Below are positions 53,964 to 62,772 of a stretch of 64,000 bases of DNA, in pieces. The stretch's first letter is position 1. Every line of letters starts with the position of its first letter. Origin of the DNA: Ruminococcus sp. FMBCY1. GTDB taxonomy: Bacteria > Bacillota > Clostridia > Oscillospirales > Acutalibacteraceae. The translations under genes and the position numbers were made by a program. The DNA lies in contig NZ_CP074197.1 of the NCBI RefSeq assembly GCF_023921805.1, positions 124,001-188,000 on the forward strand. The letters are read 5' to 3'. The notes beneath the pieces were generated by a model, which saw only the letters and a list, made by a program, of their open reading frames with translations, made no database searches and was not told the origin of the DNA.

Positions 53964-56381
53964 TTATTTACCACCTGCTGTGCCGAATAACTCTTTTTTG
54001 TATTCCGGTGCAATAATTTGTAAGTAGTAGCGTTCATTACCGCAGCAGTACAGACAATGACCTCTTTTACTTATTTGTATAAGCTCCCATTCTTCATCAA
54101 GCATATTAGTTATAGCTTTGTACTCCTTAATATTGACAGTGCCGGGATAGAAGAGAAAACGGTGAGTAGGTATTGAGAAGAACGGCTTTGTATATTCAAC
54201 AACCCCCGGAATCATTAAATCCTCAATATTTTGTGAAGCGATAACAAGGTTACTGTTTTTCTTTCTGCCACGCTTAACAAATGATCGCAGATACATAATT
54301 ACAATTAAACTTTTAATTACCTCGTGCAGCTCGTCAACGATTACAACCGTATTACCTTCTGTCAAAAATTTATTATTCATAAACGAAAGAATATTGAAAT
54401 ACATTGCATTTTTTAAGTTTTCGTTTGTGTTTAATAAATTCTTTACATCAAAATTTATGTGGTCTGCATTCGGAATGTTTGTATAACCGTTAAAGAATGT
54501 AGAGTCCGTACCGATACATATTGAACGAATACAAAGTGCAAGATTACGGAGAGTATCTTTTGTAAAAAGCATTTCTTTTCCGTTAATTTTTGAAACTTCA
54601 TCATAAATATTAAGCTGTCTTTCAACTTCCTTGAACAAATCTGAAAGTATAGGATAATCAACATTTGTAAGCTTGCTCAAATCGGTACGGTCTGTAATAT
54701 GAAATTTTTTGTACAGTTCTTCAAGCATTATTTCAAGAGTATCAAGTTCAGCTGTTGTAATAGCAGGATTATATGTTTTAAAGAAATCTTTGAGAAATGC
54801 TATATGTTGAGAAATAATTGTTTTATGCTTAAACGCAACAGGTTCATCATCAGTATAGCTGTCATCAAGAGGATCATTCAAAAGGCGAGGCTGCATTACA
54901 TTTATAAAATACTTGCCTGACAGCATATCAATGTTTGTGCCGCCGAGTCCGTTAGTTACATCTATACATTCTTTGTCAGAATCCATACTGTAAACTTTTT
55001 TCTGCTGTTGTCGGAAAAGACATATAAGCAATTTTATAAGGAATGACTTACCTTCACCGGAGTTACCGAAAATTGCTATATGACCGTTGGTTTTATCGGT
55101 ATCTCTATGGTCAATATCGGCAAGAATATTTCCACCGTGTACGGCTCGACCAAAGAACAATCCTTTAGGGTCTGTTTTGCCGGAGTAGCTGAAGGGGAAG
55201 AGGTTAGCAACTGAACTTGCAGGTAATACTCTTGCAAATTCTTTGTCAAACATATCAAGGCCAAAAGGAGCTACCGAAGCAAAACCGTCACGCTGCTGCA
55301 TATACAATTCATCGTATTTTACATGATTTTTATTGAGCGTTGAACATACTTTTATTTGCATATCTCTTAGTTCATTAAGAGAATTAGCTATTACTTCTAC
55401 ATAAACAGAGCAATGTATAAACTCTTCTTTTGTTCGGTGCGATTCTTTGAGTATTTTTTCTATGTCTAAAATATTTTCCTTGCTGTCTATTGACTTAGAC
55501 ATAGTTTTTGCCTCTGCAATATCGCCCATATTTTTTCGTTCTGCTTTTTCAAAGATTTTTTCTTGCTCTGACGGTGTAACTCTTTCATTATATATATGTA
55601 ATGTTACACCGCCCATTTCACCGATTTCAGACAGTATTGCAGTTTGTTCTGTTTCGGTTTTATATCTTCTGATAGCAAAAACTTTTCTGTATGTATTACC
55701 TACTATGTAATATCGCCTGTGCTTAAAGTCCATAATTGACGGTGCAATTATATCCACAAAATTTTTAAGGCTTTCATTTTTAGATAATCCGTATTGTTCG
55801 CCGTCATAATCAGGCAACTCTTCATCGTATGATGTATGCTCAAGATAAATCGACAACATCTTTTTAATATCTTTTTTCTCTGCAAGCTGTACATTGAAAT
55901 TTTGCTCGGCACATAGCTGCAATGCGTGATTTACAAGCTGTCTGCTGTCCTGCTGAGAAGTTCTTAAAATAATAAAAAATGATCTGCTTGTTGACATAGC
56001 AGATTTTATATTATTCATATATTCAATGTCTTTGATGTCAAGAGCTGCAATAGCTGCGTTATTTTCTTTGCTTTTCAGATTTTCGAGATGTCTTATGTTA
56101 TTTTCATAGTTTTGTGAATTATTAAGACACAAAATTTCAGATTTAGGCAGTTCAGAAATGATATTTGTAAGTGAGTCAATAATACCAAGTCTTATGGGCT
56201 TTGAGAGAACAGTAATATTTTTGGGCTTAACTTCAAGAAAATATTTTTCCTCATTGCGTGTAGTAAGAATATGATCTTCTTTAATCTCAGCTATTTCAAA
56301 GAAATTCTGCACTCTTGTATTATTGTTCTTAATTGCTTTGTTAAGTTTGCGATCTTTTTTTGACAAGTTTATCGCCTCCAT
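53964..56381 (-). CDS. VirB4-like conjugation ATPase
   Basis: Motor ATPase of 805 residues. Walker A is HIAIFGNSGEGKSFLIKLL (about 440-458); Walker B TVVIVDELHEVIKSLIVIM follows (about 690-708), then RGRKKNSNLVIASQNIEDL. The N-terminal half (1-420) is the usual VirB4/TraE region. It drives assembly of the type IV channel. It overlaps the upstream VirB3-like gene by 13 bases. Confidence 0.93.
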   Translation of the reverse strand: MEAINLSKKDRKLNKAIKNNNTRVQNFFEIAEIKEDHILTTRNEEKYFLEVKPKNITVLSKPIRLGIIDSLTNIISELPKSEILCLNNSQNYENNIRHLENLKSKENNAAIAALDIKDIEYMNNIKSAMSTSRSFFIILRTSQQDSRQLVNHALQLCAEQNFNVQLAEKKDIKKMLSIYLEHTSYDEELPDYDGEQYGLSKNESLKNFVDIIAPSIMDFKHRRYYIVGNTYRKVFAIRRYKTETEQTAILSEIGEMGGVTLHIYNERVTPSEQEKIFEKAERKNMGDIAEAKTMSKSIDSKENILDIEKILKESHRTKEEFIHCSVYVEVIANSLNELRDMQIKVCSTLNKNHVKYDELYMQQRDGFASVAPFGLDMFDKEFARVLPASSVANLFPFSYSGKTDPKGLFFGRAVHGGNILADIDHRDTDKTNGHIAIFGNSGEGKSFLIKLLICLFRQQQKKVYSMDSDKECIDVTNGLGGTNIDMLSGKYFINVMQPRLLNDPLDDSYTDDEPVAFKHKTIISQHIAFLKDFFKTYNPAITTAELDTLEIMLEELYKKFHITDRTDLSKLTNVDYPILSDLFKEVERQLNIYDEVSKINGKEMLFTKDTLRNLALCIRSICIGTDSTFFNGYTNIPNADHINFDVKNLLNTNENLKNAMYFNILSFMNNKFLTEGNTVVIVDELHEVIKSLIVIMYLRSFVKRGRKKNSNLVIASQNIEDLMIPGVVEYTKPFFSIPTHRFLFYPGTVNIKEYKAITNMLDEEWELIQISKRGHCLYCCGNERYYLQIIAPEYKKELFGTAGGK

Positions 56382-56632
56382 TTCAAAATAAGTACATCAG
56401 TAAACAAGAACCTTATGAACAGCACAAATAATCTGATTACTGAATAATCCACAAAGCGGGCAGACAAAAATGCGTATGCAGGCAGAAAAGCTATAAAAAA
56501 CCAAATATGCAATGACAAAAACATTATTATTGAAAAAGCAAATATACTTACCATTACAAATAAATCTGTTATAGTCCAGTATTTATATAGCTTTACTGCC
56601 GTAAGATTATCGGGATAGTAAAATTTTCTCAT
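56369..56632 (-). CDS. VirB3/PrgI-like membrane protein
   Basis: 87 residues: MRKFYYPDNLTAVKLYKYWTITDL, then two closely spaced hydrophobic segments (about 24-60) and a further one near the end. Size, topology and position immediately before virB4 match VirB3/PrgI-type inner-membrane components. The ATG at 56632 has AAGGAGG before it, so I reject the longer frame from 56671. Confidence 0.75.
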   Translation of the reverse strand: MRKFYYPDNLTAVKLYKYWTITDLFVMVSIFAFSIIMFLSLHIWFFIAFLPAYAFLSARFVDYSVIRLFVLFIRFLFTDVLILKWRR

Positions 56633-56660
56633 TTTTAGCCTCCTTTTAGTGAGCAAAAGA

Positions 56661-57557
56661 TTAGTGAGCAAAAGAGCGGATTATTGATGTAATACCGCTT
56701 GTAGCAAAAATAGCTTGAGATACATTAGCTTTTACGCTTGTATCAAGTCCGAATTGCTGTAAAATTCTCGGAGCTTCTGCCGCAGCAAGCATAACACCTG
56801 TGGCTAAAATCAAATCCCATACATCTGCGCCGTCTTGAGTACAATATACAACCGCACCTAAAACGATTAGTATATTTGATATAAAAGATGTTGCACAAAT
56901 GCCGATTACTTGTTTGCACCACCCTGAAAACGAATCTAAATATCCTCGTGGTACATTGAATAAGTGCAAAGAACCGACAAACATTTGAATTATTAAAATT
57001 CCGCCTCGTTTTATATTTGCAAGGAATACTTTAATTACACAAACAAATGTAATCAGCATAAATATAGCGAATCCCCACCCGGAAAAGAAATTTGCTGAAC
57101 TTGTACTGTTATCTGAATTTATTTGGACGATAAAATTTATAGTAATATCATCTGTAAATGCCTGACAAATAATGTTACAAATATGATTTGTAAAAATCAG
57201 CAAGGATACAGGCAGGGTAGTTATTAGTAATGAAGCTAACAGACCTTTGAAAATATTAAGCAGGAGATTAATAGGAGAAACTCGTTCTCCCTCACCGACT
57301 GAAACAGCAAAGTCAAATACTGCAAAAGCTATACCGGACACTAAAAGCAATCCGGCAAAGCTTTCTATAAAAAACAAAAAATTTGTAACCATACTATTAT
57401 CAAAAAGGCTTGTTGTATAATTATTGTTTTGATTGATTATGTCGGTTGACCAACTTGCAAGACCAATAGACATAAACTGAGCAATTGTATAGTGTAAGTC
57501 TTTTGTTAAATCCATACAAAATATATCAGCAAGGATTAAAAGTAAAGAATCTATCAT
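56661..57557 (-). CDS. VirB6/TrbL-like channel protein
   Basis: 298-residue polytopic protein with about six membrane helices (around 60-80, 98-120, 155-175, 183-205, 215-235, 245-262). Segments GEGERVSPINLLLNIFKGLLASLL and RGYLDSFSGWCKQVIGICATSFISNILIVLGAVVY resemble clostridial conjugal TrbL/VirB6 proteins. It likely forms the membrane pore. It lies between the pilin-like gene and the VirB3-like gene, in the usual order. Confidence 0.8.
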   Translation of the reverse strand: MIDSLLLILADIFCMDLTKDLHYTIAQFMSIGLASWSTDIINQNNNYTTSLFDNSMVTNFLFFIESFAGLLLVSGIAFAVFDFAVSVGEGERVSPINLLLNIFKGLLASLLITTLPVSLLIFTNHICNIICQAFTDDITINFIVQINSDNSTSSANFFSGWGFAIFMLITFVCVIKVFLANIKRGGILIIQMFVGSLHLFNVPRGYLDSFSGWCKQVIGICATSFISNILIVLGAVVYCTQDGADVWDLILATGVMLAAAEAPRILQQFGLDTSVKANVSQAIFATSGITSIIRSFAH

Positions 57558-57569
57558 ATGCTGCTCCTT

Positions 57570-57935
57570 TTAGCTTAAACCAAACCAACCAAAGAAGCCT
57601 GCTCCGGCAACCACGCCACAAACAATAGTAGCACCAAATGCCATTCCGATTCCTGCCCATGGAATTTCAGTTCCCTGATTACGATGGCTGAGCAATCCTT
57701 TAACAAGCTTTGCAACTGCGACTGTTAATGCTACAAGTGTCAAAAATCCAAAAATGACTGCGACTACATCCTTAAATTGTACTTTTACTTCATTAATTGC
57801 TTTATTAATGCCGCCCGAAATATCAACACCGGCGTTGTTATCGGCAGCATAAGCATTAATTGCTGTTATAGATGAAATCAGTGCTGATGTGATTGAAAAT
57901 GATAACACTTTGTTTTTGATTTTTTTAAGATTCAT
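57570..57935 (-). CDS. VirB2-like/Maff2-type small membrane protein
   Basis: 121 residues: signal peptide ending AYA (about 30), a short soluble part, then two hydrophobic helices (about 58-83 and 92-115) separated by KGLLSHRNQGTEIPWAG. This matches the VirB2 pilin-like topology of clostridial conjugative elements. It starts the channel gene run. A good ribosome site GGAGGT precedes the ATG. Confidence 0.75.
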   Translation of the reverse strand: MNLKKIKNKVLSFSITSALISSITAINAYAADNNAGVDISGGINKAINEVKVQFKDVVAVIFGFLTLVALTVAVAKLVKGLLSHRNQGTEIPWAGIGMAFGATIVCGVVAGAGFFGWFGLS

Positions 57936-57949
57936 AAAAATTACCTCCG

Positions 57950-58693
57950 TTAATTAACTGTTACATAGCAGGTATATGACCTACCGTTATATGTTGCTGT
58001 TACTGTTGTTGACCCTTTTTTCAATGCTTTAAAGCTGCATTGATTTCCACCTCCTCCATAATTTTGAAGAATATACGAGTTACCGACTGACCATGAAACT
58101 CCGTTATCTGCTCCGATTAAGTTAAGAAACAAAACATCATCTGTATGTATAGAAACTGACGAATAAGACAAATATATATTATCTTTAGTTGTTTCTTGCG
58201 GTTTTACAGTAGGTTTTGAAGTTGGCTTCTCAACTTTTTTAGTCGTTTGAGGCTCTTGAACCTTTGTCGGTTCAGGTTTTGGTGTTTCAGATTGCTGTGG
58301 TCGGTAATAGTTGTTATTGCTTTGTGATGAATTATGAGAACTGTTGTTTATGCTGTTTTCGTTAGGTTCTTGTGATTGCTCGTGCTCTGAATCTTCAGAT
58401 TTACTTTCACTTTTTGATTGCGATTCTGAACTTTCGGAGCGTTCACTATTAACGCTTTGAGAAGATTGTTGTGTTGCTAATTCACTGCTGTTTTGCCACT
58501 TAGAAATACTTTGTGTTGTTTCTGCGGCATTAGTGAATTTTATAACTGAACTTGAATAAGAAGCTGTAGTATTTACTTCTTCTTTCTCTGTTTTGCCATT
58601 AACCGCAAGACTTACGATTATAACAACTGCAATCATTACTACAATAATTCCTGCACATACAATAACGAATACAGGGTTGATTTTTCGCTTGAT
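57950..58693 (-). CDS. anchored Ser-rich protein with a bacterial Ig-like domain
   Basis: About 247 residues. N-terminus KRKINPVFVIVCAGIIVVMIAVVIIVSLAV in pieces reads as a single membrane helix, then a long Ser/Glu/Asn/Pro-rich stalk (about 40-165) and a C-terminal Big2-like domain (about 170-247; LYLSYSS-type start, GVSWSVGN, LKKGSTTVTATYNG). Likely a surface spacer or adhesin. The strong ribosome site AAAAGGAGGT (58701-58710) points to an in-frame ATC at 58693 (or 58696); the first ATG at 58636 lies within the helix and would cut off its basic flank. A non-ATG start is therefore likely. Confidence 0.68.
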   Translation of the reverse strand: MKRKINPVFVIVCAGIIVVMIAVVIIVSLAVNGKTEKEEVNTTASYSSSVIKFTNAAETTQSISKWQNSSELATQQSSQSVNSERSESSESQSKSESKSEDSEHEQSQEPNENSINNSSHNSSQSNNNYYRPQQSETPKPEPTKVQEPQTTKKVEKPTSKPTVKPQETTKDNIYLSYSSVSIHTDDVLFLNLIGADNGVSWSVGNSYILQNYGGGGNQCSFKALKKGSTTVTATYNGRSYTCYVTVN

Positions 58694-58700
58694 GATCTAT

Positions 58701-58710
58701 ACCTCCTTTT
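58701..58710 (-). promoter_or_regulatory. Shine-Dalgarno pointing to an ATC start
   Basis: AAAAGGAGGT on the minus strand, 7 bases before ATC at 58693. No ATG, GTG or TTG in the right frame follows within a usable distance; TAG just upstream closes the frame. Confidence 0.6.
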
Positions 58711-58769
58711 TTATTTGTTATATATTAAAAGCAGTGCATATTTTAATACACTGCTCCTAAATATCGAAA

Positions 58770-59861
58770 TCAATTTAAGTTATATATGTAGTTTAAATCA
58801 ACATCACCTCTTATACCGTCAACCTTGCCGTTCCAACTGTACTGATGAATGTCAACAAATGCCGGAAGCTCATTGTACGAATTATTTGGTGCTGCCATCC
58901 AAATTAAATATTTGCTTGCAAGCTCATCGGGATAAGCACTGTCAACAAGCATTGATTTTGCCGAATACAAACCCGACTCGAAGCCGTTGCTTTTTATGCC
59001 GTCACAAAATGTTGAAATTATATCAGTTAGTGTTCTGCGTGGCAAAACAGCTTGTCTGTATTCTTCTACATCAAGAAAAACCGGCAAGTCAAACTCTTTA
59101 CCTTGAATGGTTTTCATACAATTTCTTACTTCTGCTTTTGCCGCATCGACAGATGTAGCGTAGCTGTACCAATAAGCACCTACATTTAAACCAGCGGCTT
59201 TTGCTTGCTTATAATATTTCTGAAATTCATTGTCCTCTTGGTTCGGGTCTTTTCCGTAGCCTGCACGAATAATAACGCAAGTGACACCTGCTTTTCTTAC
59301 TTTGTTAAAATTTATATCACCGTTCCATTCTGAAATATCAATACATTTTGCTTTATCAACATTGAACTTAACTGATACGGACTTAGAACATTGTTGGGCG
59401 GTAATGGTAGCGGTGCCGACCTTATTAACTTTCACTTTTACCATATTTTTATCAGACGAAACAATCTTTGCAACCGAACTGTCTGATGATGAGTATGTAA
59501 TGTCGCTTATAGCGTTATTGGTTGTTATTGAAAATGTAACTGTATCACTGACATTTTTCTTATACTCATTTGTTGTCACAGATAGTTTTGTGTTTGCCTC
59601 AATGGTTTTAATATCGTTGTTTGAAATTTCTATTTGTAAAGTTGAAATATCATTTACATCAATTCTGCCGTCATTGTTTAAATCATAGTCTGTATTATCG
59701 TTGAAATTAGATATTACATTCTGCAAGAATGTAACATCGTTTACATTCACAGTGTTGTCGTTGTTGACATCAAAGCCGGCAGCAAATACAGATGTGCTGT
59801 AACAGATGACCGACAATATTGCTGTTGCTGTAATCAGCAATTTCTTGAATAGCTTATTCAT
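58770..59861 (-). CDS. dockerin-bearing GH25 lysozyme
   Basis: Secreted muramidase of 363 residues. Signal peptide (1-27, ending VFAA), an N-terminal type I dockerin (about 29-80; DVNNDNTVNVNDV and DLNNDGRIDVNDI), a Big2-like domain (about 90-165), then a GH25 catalytic barrel (about 170-363) with CIDISEWNGDINFNKV, VIIRAGYG, PVFLDVEEYR (catalytic Asp and Glu) and HQYSWNGKVDGIRGDVDLN. It should cut peptidoglycan. The dockerin would let it attach to a cohesin on the host surface, unusual for a conjugation-linked wall enzyme. Neighbour 60105 is a truncated copy of its start. Confidence 0.92.
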   Translation of the reverse strand: MNKLFKKLLITATAILSVICYSTSVFAAGFDVNNDNTVNVNDVTFLQNVISNFNDNTDYDLNNDGRIDVNDISTLQIEISNNDIKTIEANTKLSVTTNEYKKNVSDTVTFSITTNNAISDITYSSSDSSVAKIVSSDKNMVKVKVNKVGTATITAQQCSKSVSVKFNVDKAKCIDISEWNGDINFNKVRKAGVTCVIIRAGYGKDPNQEDNEFQKYYKQAKAAGLNVGAYWYSYATSVDAAKAEVRNCMKTIQGKEFDLPVFLDVEEYRQAVLPRRTLTDIISTFCDGIKSNGFESGLYSAKSMLVDSAYPDELASKYLIWMAAPNNSYNELPAFVDIHQYSWNGKVDGIRGDVDLNYIYNLN

Positions 59862-59888
59862 TTTCCGTACCTCTTTCTTTTCTCTAAC

Positions 59889-60077
59889 TTAATCGTCAGT
59901 AAAAAATATTATAATTGCGGTTATGAACCATAAACCTACATAAATCAGTGTAGGTGACAACACATACCACCAGCTCCAATTCATTACATTAAGCAGCTTT
60001 AAATCAATAAATACAATTTGCACTAATGCCGAAATCACTGCCATATAGACAATTTTTGAAGATAAATTATTGTTCAT
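59889..60077 (-). CDS. small two-helix membrane protein
   Basis: 62 residues, unknown. Two hydrophobic helices (about 8-25 and 35-58) joined by KLLNVMNWSWW. GGGAGTGA lies before the ATG. It sits between the GH25 gene and the truncated dockerin copy. It could be an anchor or immunity-like partner; no evidence decides. Confidence 0.6.
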   Translation of the reverse strand: MNNNLSSKIVYMAVISALVQIVFIDLKLLNVMNWSWWYVLSPTLIYVGLWFITAIIIFFTDD

Positions 60078-60104
60078 TTTTTCACTCCCGATCGTTTATT
60101 TGTA

Positions 60105-60302
60105 TTAATTTGGGGTTTGAAGGTCATAGTCAATATTGTCGGTAAATCCTGATATTTCGTTCTGTAAATAAGTAACATCGTTTACATTAACGCTATTATC
60201 ATTATTCATATCAAAGCCAGTAGCAAATGACGAGGTGCTGTAACAGATGATAGGTATAGCTGCTAAAGATGTAATTAGCAGTTTTTTAATTAATTGATTC
60301 AT
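60105..60302 (-). pseudogene. truncated copy of the dockerin-lysozyme start
   Basis: 65 residues: a signal peptide and one and a half dockerin repeats (DMNNDNSVNVNDV, then NIDYDLQTPN) that align with residues 1-58 of the neighbouring GH25 protein, then a stop within the second calcium loop. The Big2 and GH25 parts are missing. Likely the remnant of a duplication, though a secreted half-dockerin that competes for cohesins cannot be excluded. Confidence 0.65.
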
Positions 60303-60407
60303 TGGCTTTGACTTCTTATTCCTGTTGATGAATTTTATACTAAAATAATGAAGAGTTCCGGAAAATTGCTAGTTCTAAGGATAGCAAAGTGTTCGATTTT
60401 TGTGTCC

Positions 60408-60536
60408 TTATACTCTTTCCAGTATGATTTTTTTTAAATCGCCATAATAATAAAAATCAAACTTGTCACACAAGCAGGGTACTGTAAGCAAAAAGTCTGT
60501 GTTAGATATTTTATTAAGTAATTCTTGTAATTTCAT
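60408..60536 (-). CDS. possible small protein
   Basis: 42-codon frame (MKLQELLNKISNTDF..YYYGDLKKIILERV) with protein-like composition but only a weak ribosome site (AGAAAG). The start resembles small mobile-element proteins that begin with a LxELLxK helix, like the protein at 61503-61817 (KELLNKYDFYDYD). The rest of 60303-60748 holds no gene. Confidence 0.4.
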   Translation of the reverse strand: MKLQELLNKISNTDFLLTVPCLCDKFDFYYYGDLKKIILERV

Positions 60537-60610
60537 GTTCAATATTTCTTTCTGTATTTTTTGTTTTATTTAATTTTCTGAAAAGACATATGGCCCCTAA
60601 TTACTACAAA

Positions 60611-60638
60611 TACTGTCACAAGAATTATTGTGACAGTA
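60611..60638. promoter_or_regulatory. inverted repeat, candidate operator
   Basis: Perfect 11-base arms TACTGTCACAA and TTGTGACAGTA around GAATTA. It lies between divergent genes, about 110 bases before the gene at 60749, and has no T run. Confidence 0.5.
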
Positions 60639-60700
60639 CAAAACTGATCAAAACATGTTGTTAAAGCGAATTGAATTTTATTATAATCATTGTAAAAAAA

Positions 60701-60727
60701 TTGACAATTATAGCAAAAAGTTATAAT
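60701..60727 (+). promoter_or_regulatory. possible promoter
   Basis: TTGACA and TATAAT 15 bases apart (short), or TAATAT at 18, 22 bases before the gene at 60749. Confidence 0.45.
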
Positions 60728-60748
60728 ATTGTTATGAGGTGATAATTT

Positions 60749-61519
60749 ATGAATAATAAGTTTTTAGGTGCTTATTGTCAATATTTAAATGATTATTTGT
60801 CAATTGATGAAATTGTTGAAATAGAAAAAAAGGATAAAGATTTTTTTCAACAAAATATAAGTCACAATTTATATTGTCCCGAATGTAAACTTGCTCCACT
60901 TTCCATTGTTCATGGTGATTCCGAATATTTAAGAGCTTATGCTAAAAGTGTGCATGGAGAAGATTGTTCACTTATGCAAAATATTGTTTCAAATGCGGCT
61001 TTTATTAAAATTATTGAATCAGATAGTAATAATGAATTTTTAAGTAAAAAACTCAATGATTTTGCAGATTATATTTTTTTACCAAAGAAAAATAATCAAG
61101 TTTTGACACCATTGACTATTGAACATGGAATTGATGAAAATGCTCAGACCGATACAACAGCTAACAAAAAGACTAAAAATTCAAAATATATACCTCGACA
61201 AAATATCTCAAATGGAATATTTGTTGAAGATATTGGTGTTTATAAGTTCTTCTATGGTGAACTATATTTAATGTGGTATAAAAACAAAAATAATGATAAT
61301 GTAAAAAAATTGTTAGCATTTCCTTTACACCACAATAAAAAAAGCGTCTTTTCTATAACAATGTCATCTCGTGTGAGTGATTATGTTAAGAATGACTTGC
61401 CTATTCAATTTAATAAATTGCAACGAGTAAAAGTTGTTTTCCTTTCAGTACTTAACAAGTATAATAATTATTACAATTTTCATATTAAACATTCAGCTCA
61501 TTTTATTGTAAAGTCTTAA
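60749..61519 (+). CDS. unknown protein with a possible zinc site
   Basis: 256 residues, not recognised. A probable zinc-binding segment lies at about 42-75: YCPECKLAPLSIVHGDSEYLRAYAKS in pieces, then VHGEDC (C-x2-C, H, C). The middle (about 130-155) is polar and Lys/Asn-rich; the C-terminal part has alternating strands (KKLLAFPLHHNKKSVFSITMSSRVSDYVK). The CPEC..H..C layout recalls the CoiA-like N-terminal domain, but not strongly. GAGGTGA precedes the ATG. It is one of the few plus-strand genes of the mobile block and has its own promoter, so it may be cargo. Confidence 0.65.
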   Translation: MNNKFLGAYCQYLNDYLSIDEIVEIEKKDKDFFQQNISHNLYCPECKLAPLSIVHGDSEYLRAYAKSVHGEDCSLMQNIVSNAAFIKIIESDSNNEFLSKKLNDFADYIFLPKKNNQVLTPLTIEHGIDENAQTDTTANKKTKNSKYIPRQNISNGIFVEDIGVYKFFYGELYLMWYKNKNNDNVKKLLAFPLHHNKKSVFSITMSSRVSDYVKNDLPIQFNKLQRVKVVFLSVLNKYNNYYNFHIKHSAHFIVKS

Positions 61520-61817
61520 CTAATATACAAATCCATTTTGAAAAAGCAAATGCAACTTTGTCATTGTGAGTCCAAGTTTCGTGCTTGAAAATTGTTTTTT
61601 CAAGTTCGTCAGCACGCATAATTTTATAATACAAAACTTCTAAATCCAGTTGTTTTTCGATTAGCTCCTTATGATTTTCGATTGAATCAATATAATCAAT
61701 ATCGAAACTTTTTGCCTTTTCAAAATCATCTTTTGGAAAAAACACTGCAAAACTTTCAAATCCTGTTTTGTCGTAATCATAAAAATCGTATTTATTTAGT
61801 AGTTCTTTGACTGTCAT
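61503..61817 (-). CDS. unknown small protein
   Basis: 104 residues, helical, no signal peptide or membrane helix. Starts TVKELLNKYDFYDYDKTGFE. Its end overlaps the end of the opposite-strand gene by 17 bases. The ribosome site is weak. Not recognised; it resembles small proteins carried by conjugative elements. Confidence 0.5.
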   Translation of the reverse strand: MTVKELLNKYDFYDYDKTGFESFAVFFPKDDFEKAKSFDIDYIDSIENHKELIEKQLDLEVLYYKIMRADELEKTIFKHETWTHNDKVAFAFSKWICILVKTLQ

Positions 61818-61863
61818 TTTATTTAGTCATTCCTTTCATTTATATACTTGCTAATTACCACAA

Positions 61864-61974
61864 TTAAATCTCTGTATGAAATTTATCACAGTCGCCGGAA
61901 GCAATAAACAGTGCATACACTATAAATGTATCTGCTATTGCTAAAAAACTCATTACATCGAAAAATAAAGCCAT
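61864..61974 (-). CDS. 36-residue membrane protein
   Basis: Reads MALFFDVMSFLAIADTF then IVYALFIASGDCDKFHTEI: one hydrophobic helix. Its ATG overlaps the stop of the gene upstream (TAATG), and GAGGTG lies 7 bases before it, which supports translational coupling. Function unknown. Confidence 0.6.
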   Translation of the reverse strand: MALFFDVMSFLAIADTFIVYALFIASGDCDKFHTEI

Positions 61975-62414
61975 TATGCACACCTCACTTTAAATGCTTG
62001 TTTAGCTTCACTTTCGCTGAAAAAAGCATTTTTACCAACAGTCCAAAATTCATCGCCTGATGTTTTGCACCTTACGCTCATACCGTTTTCTTCTATAAGA
62101 ATTGCGGTAACGGTATCACTGCACATCAGCATTTCTCCGTCACCTAAGTCATCAATCAAGAAAACTTTTTTACCTATCATATTTTCTACCATATCAGTAC
62201 CTCCGTTTATCATAACTGGAACTTTTGAGATTGTTTTCTGTTTTTTAATTTCCTTTTGCTCTTTTTCCCTTCCGCAACATTTAAAAGCATTGTAGATAAA
62301 AAAGATATATAATATAATTAATGAAAGTAATAAATAAAAAAGATAATTATGTATAGTATCAAAAAATTCTGTATTGGAAGGTAAGAAGAGTATAGGTGTG
62401 ATATTAATATTCAT
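61974..62414 (-). CDS. single-helix protein with a second internal start
   Basis: 146 residues: a membrane helix (about 22-44), a charged linker and a small beta domain (about 78-146; GKKVFLIDDLGDGEMLMCSDTVTAILIEENGMSVRCKTSGDEFWTVGKN in pieces). An internal in-frame ATG at 62192 has GGAGGT before it and would make the 72-residue soluble domain alone. Both forms may be made. Function unknown. Confidence 0.6.
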   Translation of the reverse strand: MNINITPILFLPSNTEFFDTIHNYLFYLLLSLIILYIFFIYNAFKCCGREKEQKEIKKQKTISKVPVMINGGTDMVENMIGKKVFLIDDLGDGEMLMCSDTVTAILIEENGMSVRCKTSGDEFWTVGKNAFFSESEAKQAFKVRCA

Positions 62415-62458
62415 TTTGTTATACCTTATAATTTTTTATAATATATTGTTTAATTCGG

Positions 62459-62740
62459 TTATATATTTGAATATAGGTCACTTGTTTGACTTGAAGAAAT
62501 GTAATTTGTATCGATTTTTCTTTTTGACATCATTGATAAAATTTCATTTCTTTTGTTATAAATTAATTCTTCTTTTTGGCTTAATGGCAAAGAATTTTCA
62601 ACAGGACTCGGTTTAATATATTCATCTATAATAATTCTATCTATGATAGTAACCAATGTATCTGCTATATCGTCATCACAAGTGAGATTTTGCAAAAATT
62701 CAGATATATTGCCTTTTAAATCAATTTTTAACTTTAACAA
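62459..62740 (-). CDS. unknown small helical protein
   Basis: 93 residues, TTG start with AAAGGA 8 bases before it. Starts LKLKIDLKGNISEFLQNL, mostly helical, no signal peptide. Not recognised. It lies between the sortase gene and small element genes on the same strand. Confidence 0.5.
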   Translation of the reverse strand: MLKLKIDLKGNISEFLQNLTCDDDIADTLVTIIDRIIIDEYIKPSPVENSLPLSQKEELIYNKRNEILSMMSKRKIDTNYISSSQTSDLYSNI

Positions 62741-62772
62741 AAAATCAGTCCTTTCAGAATTGAATTAACAGA

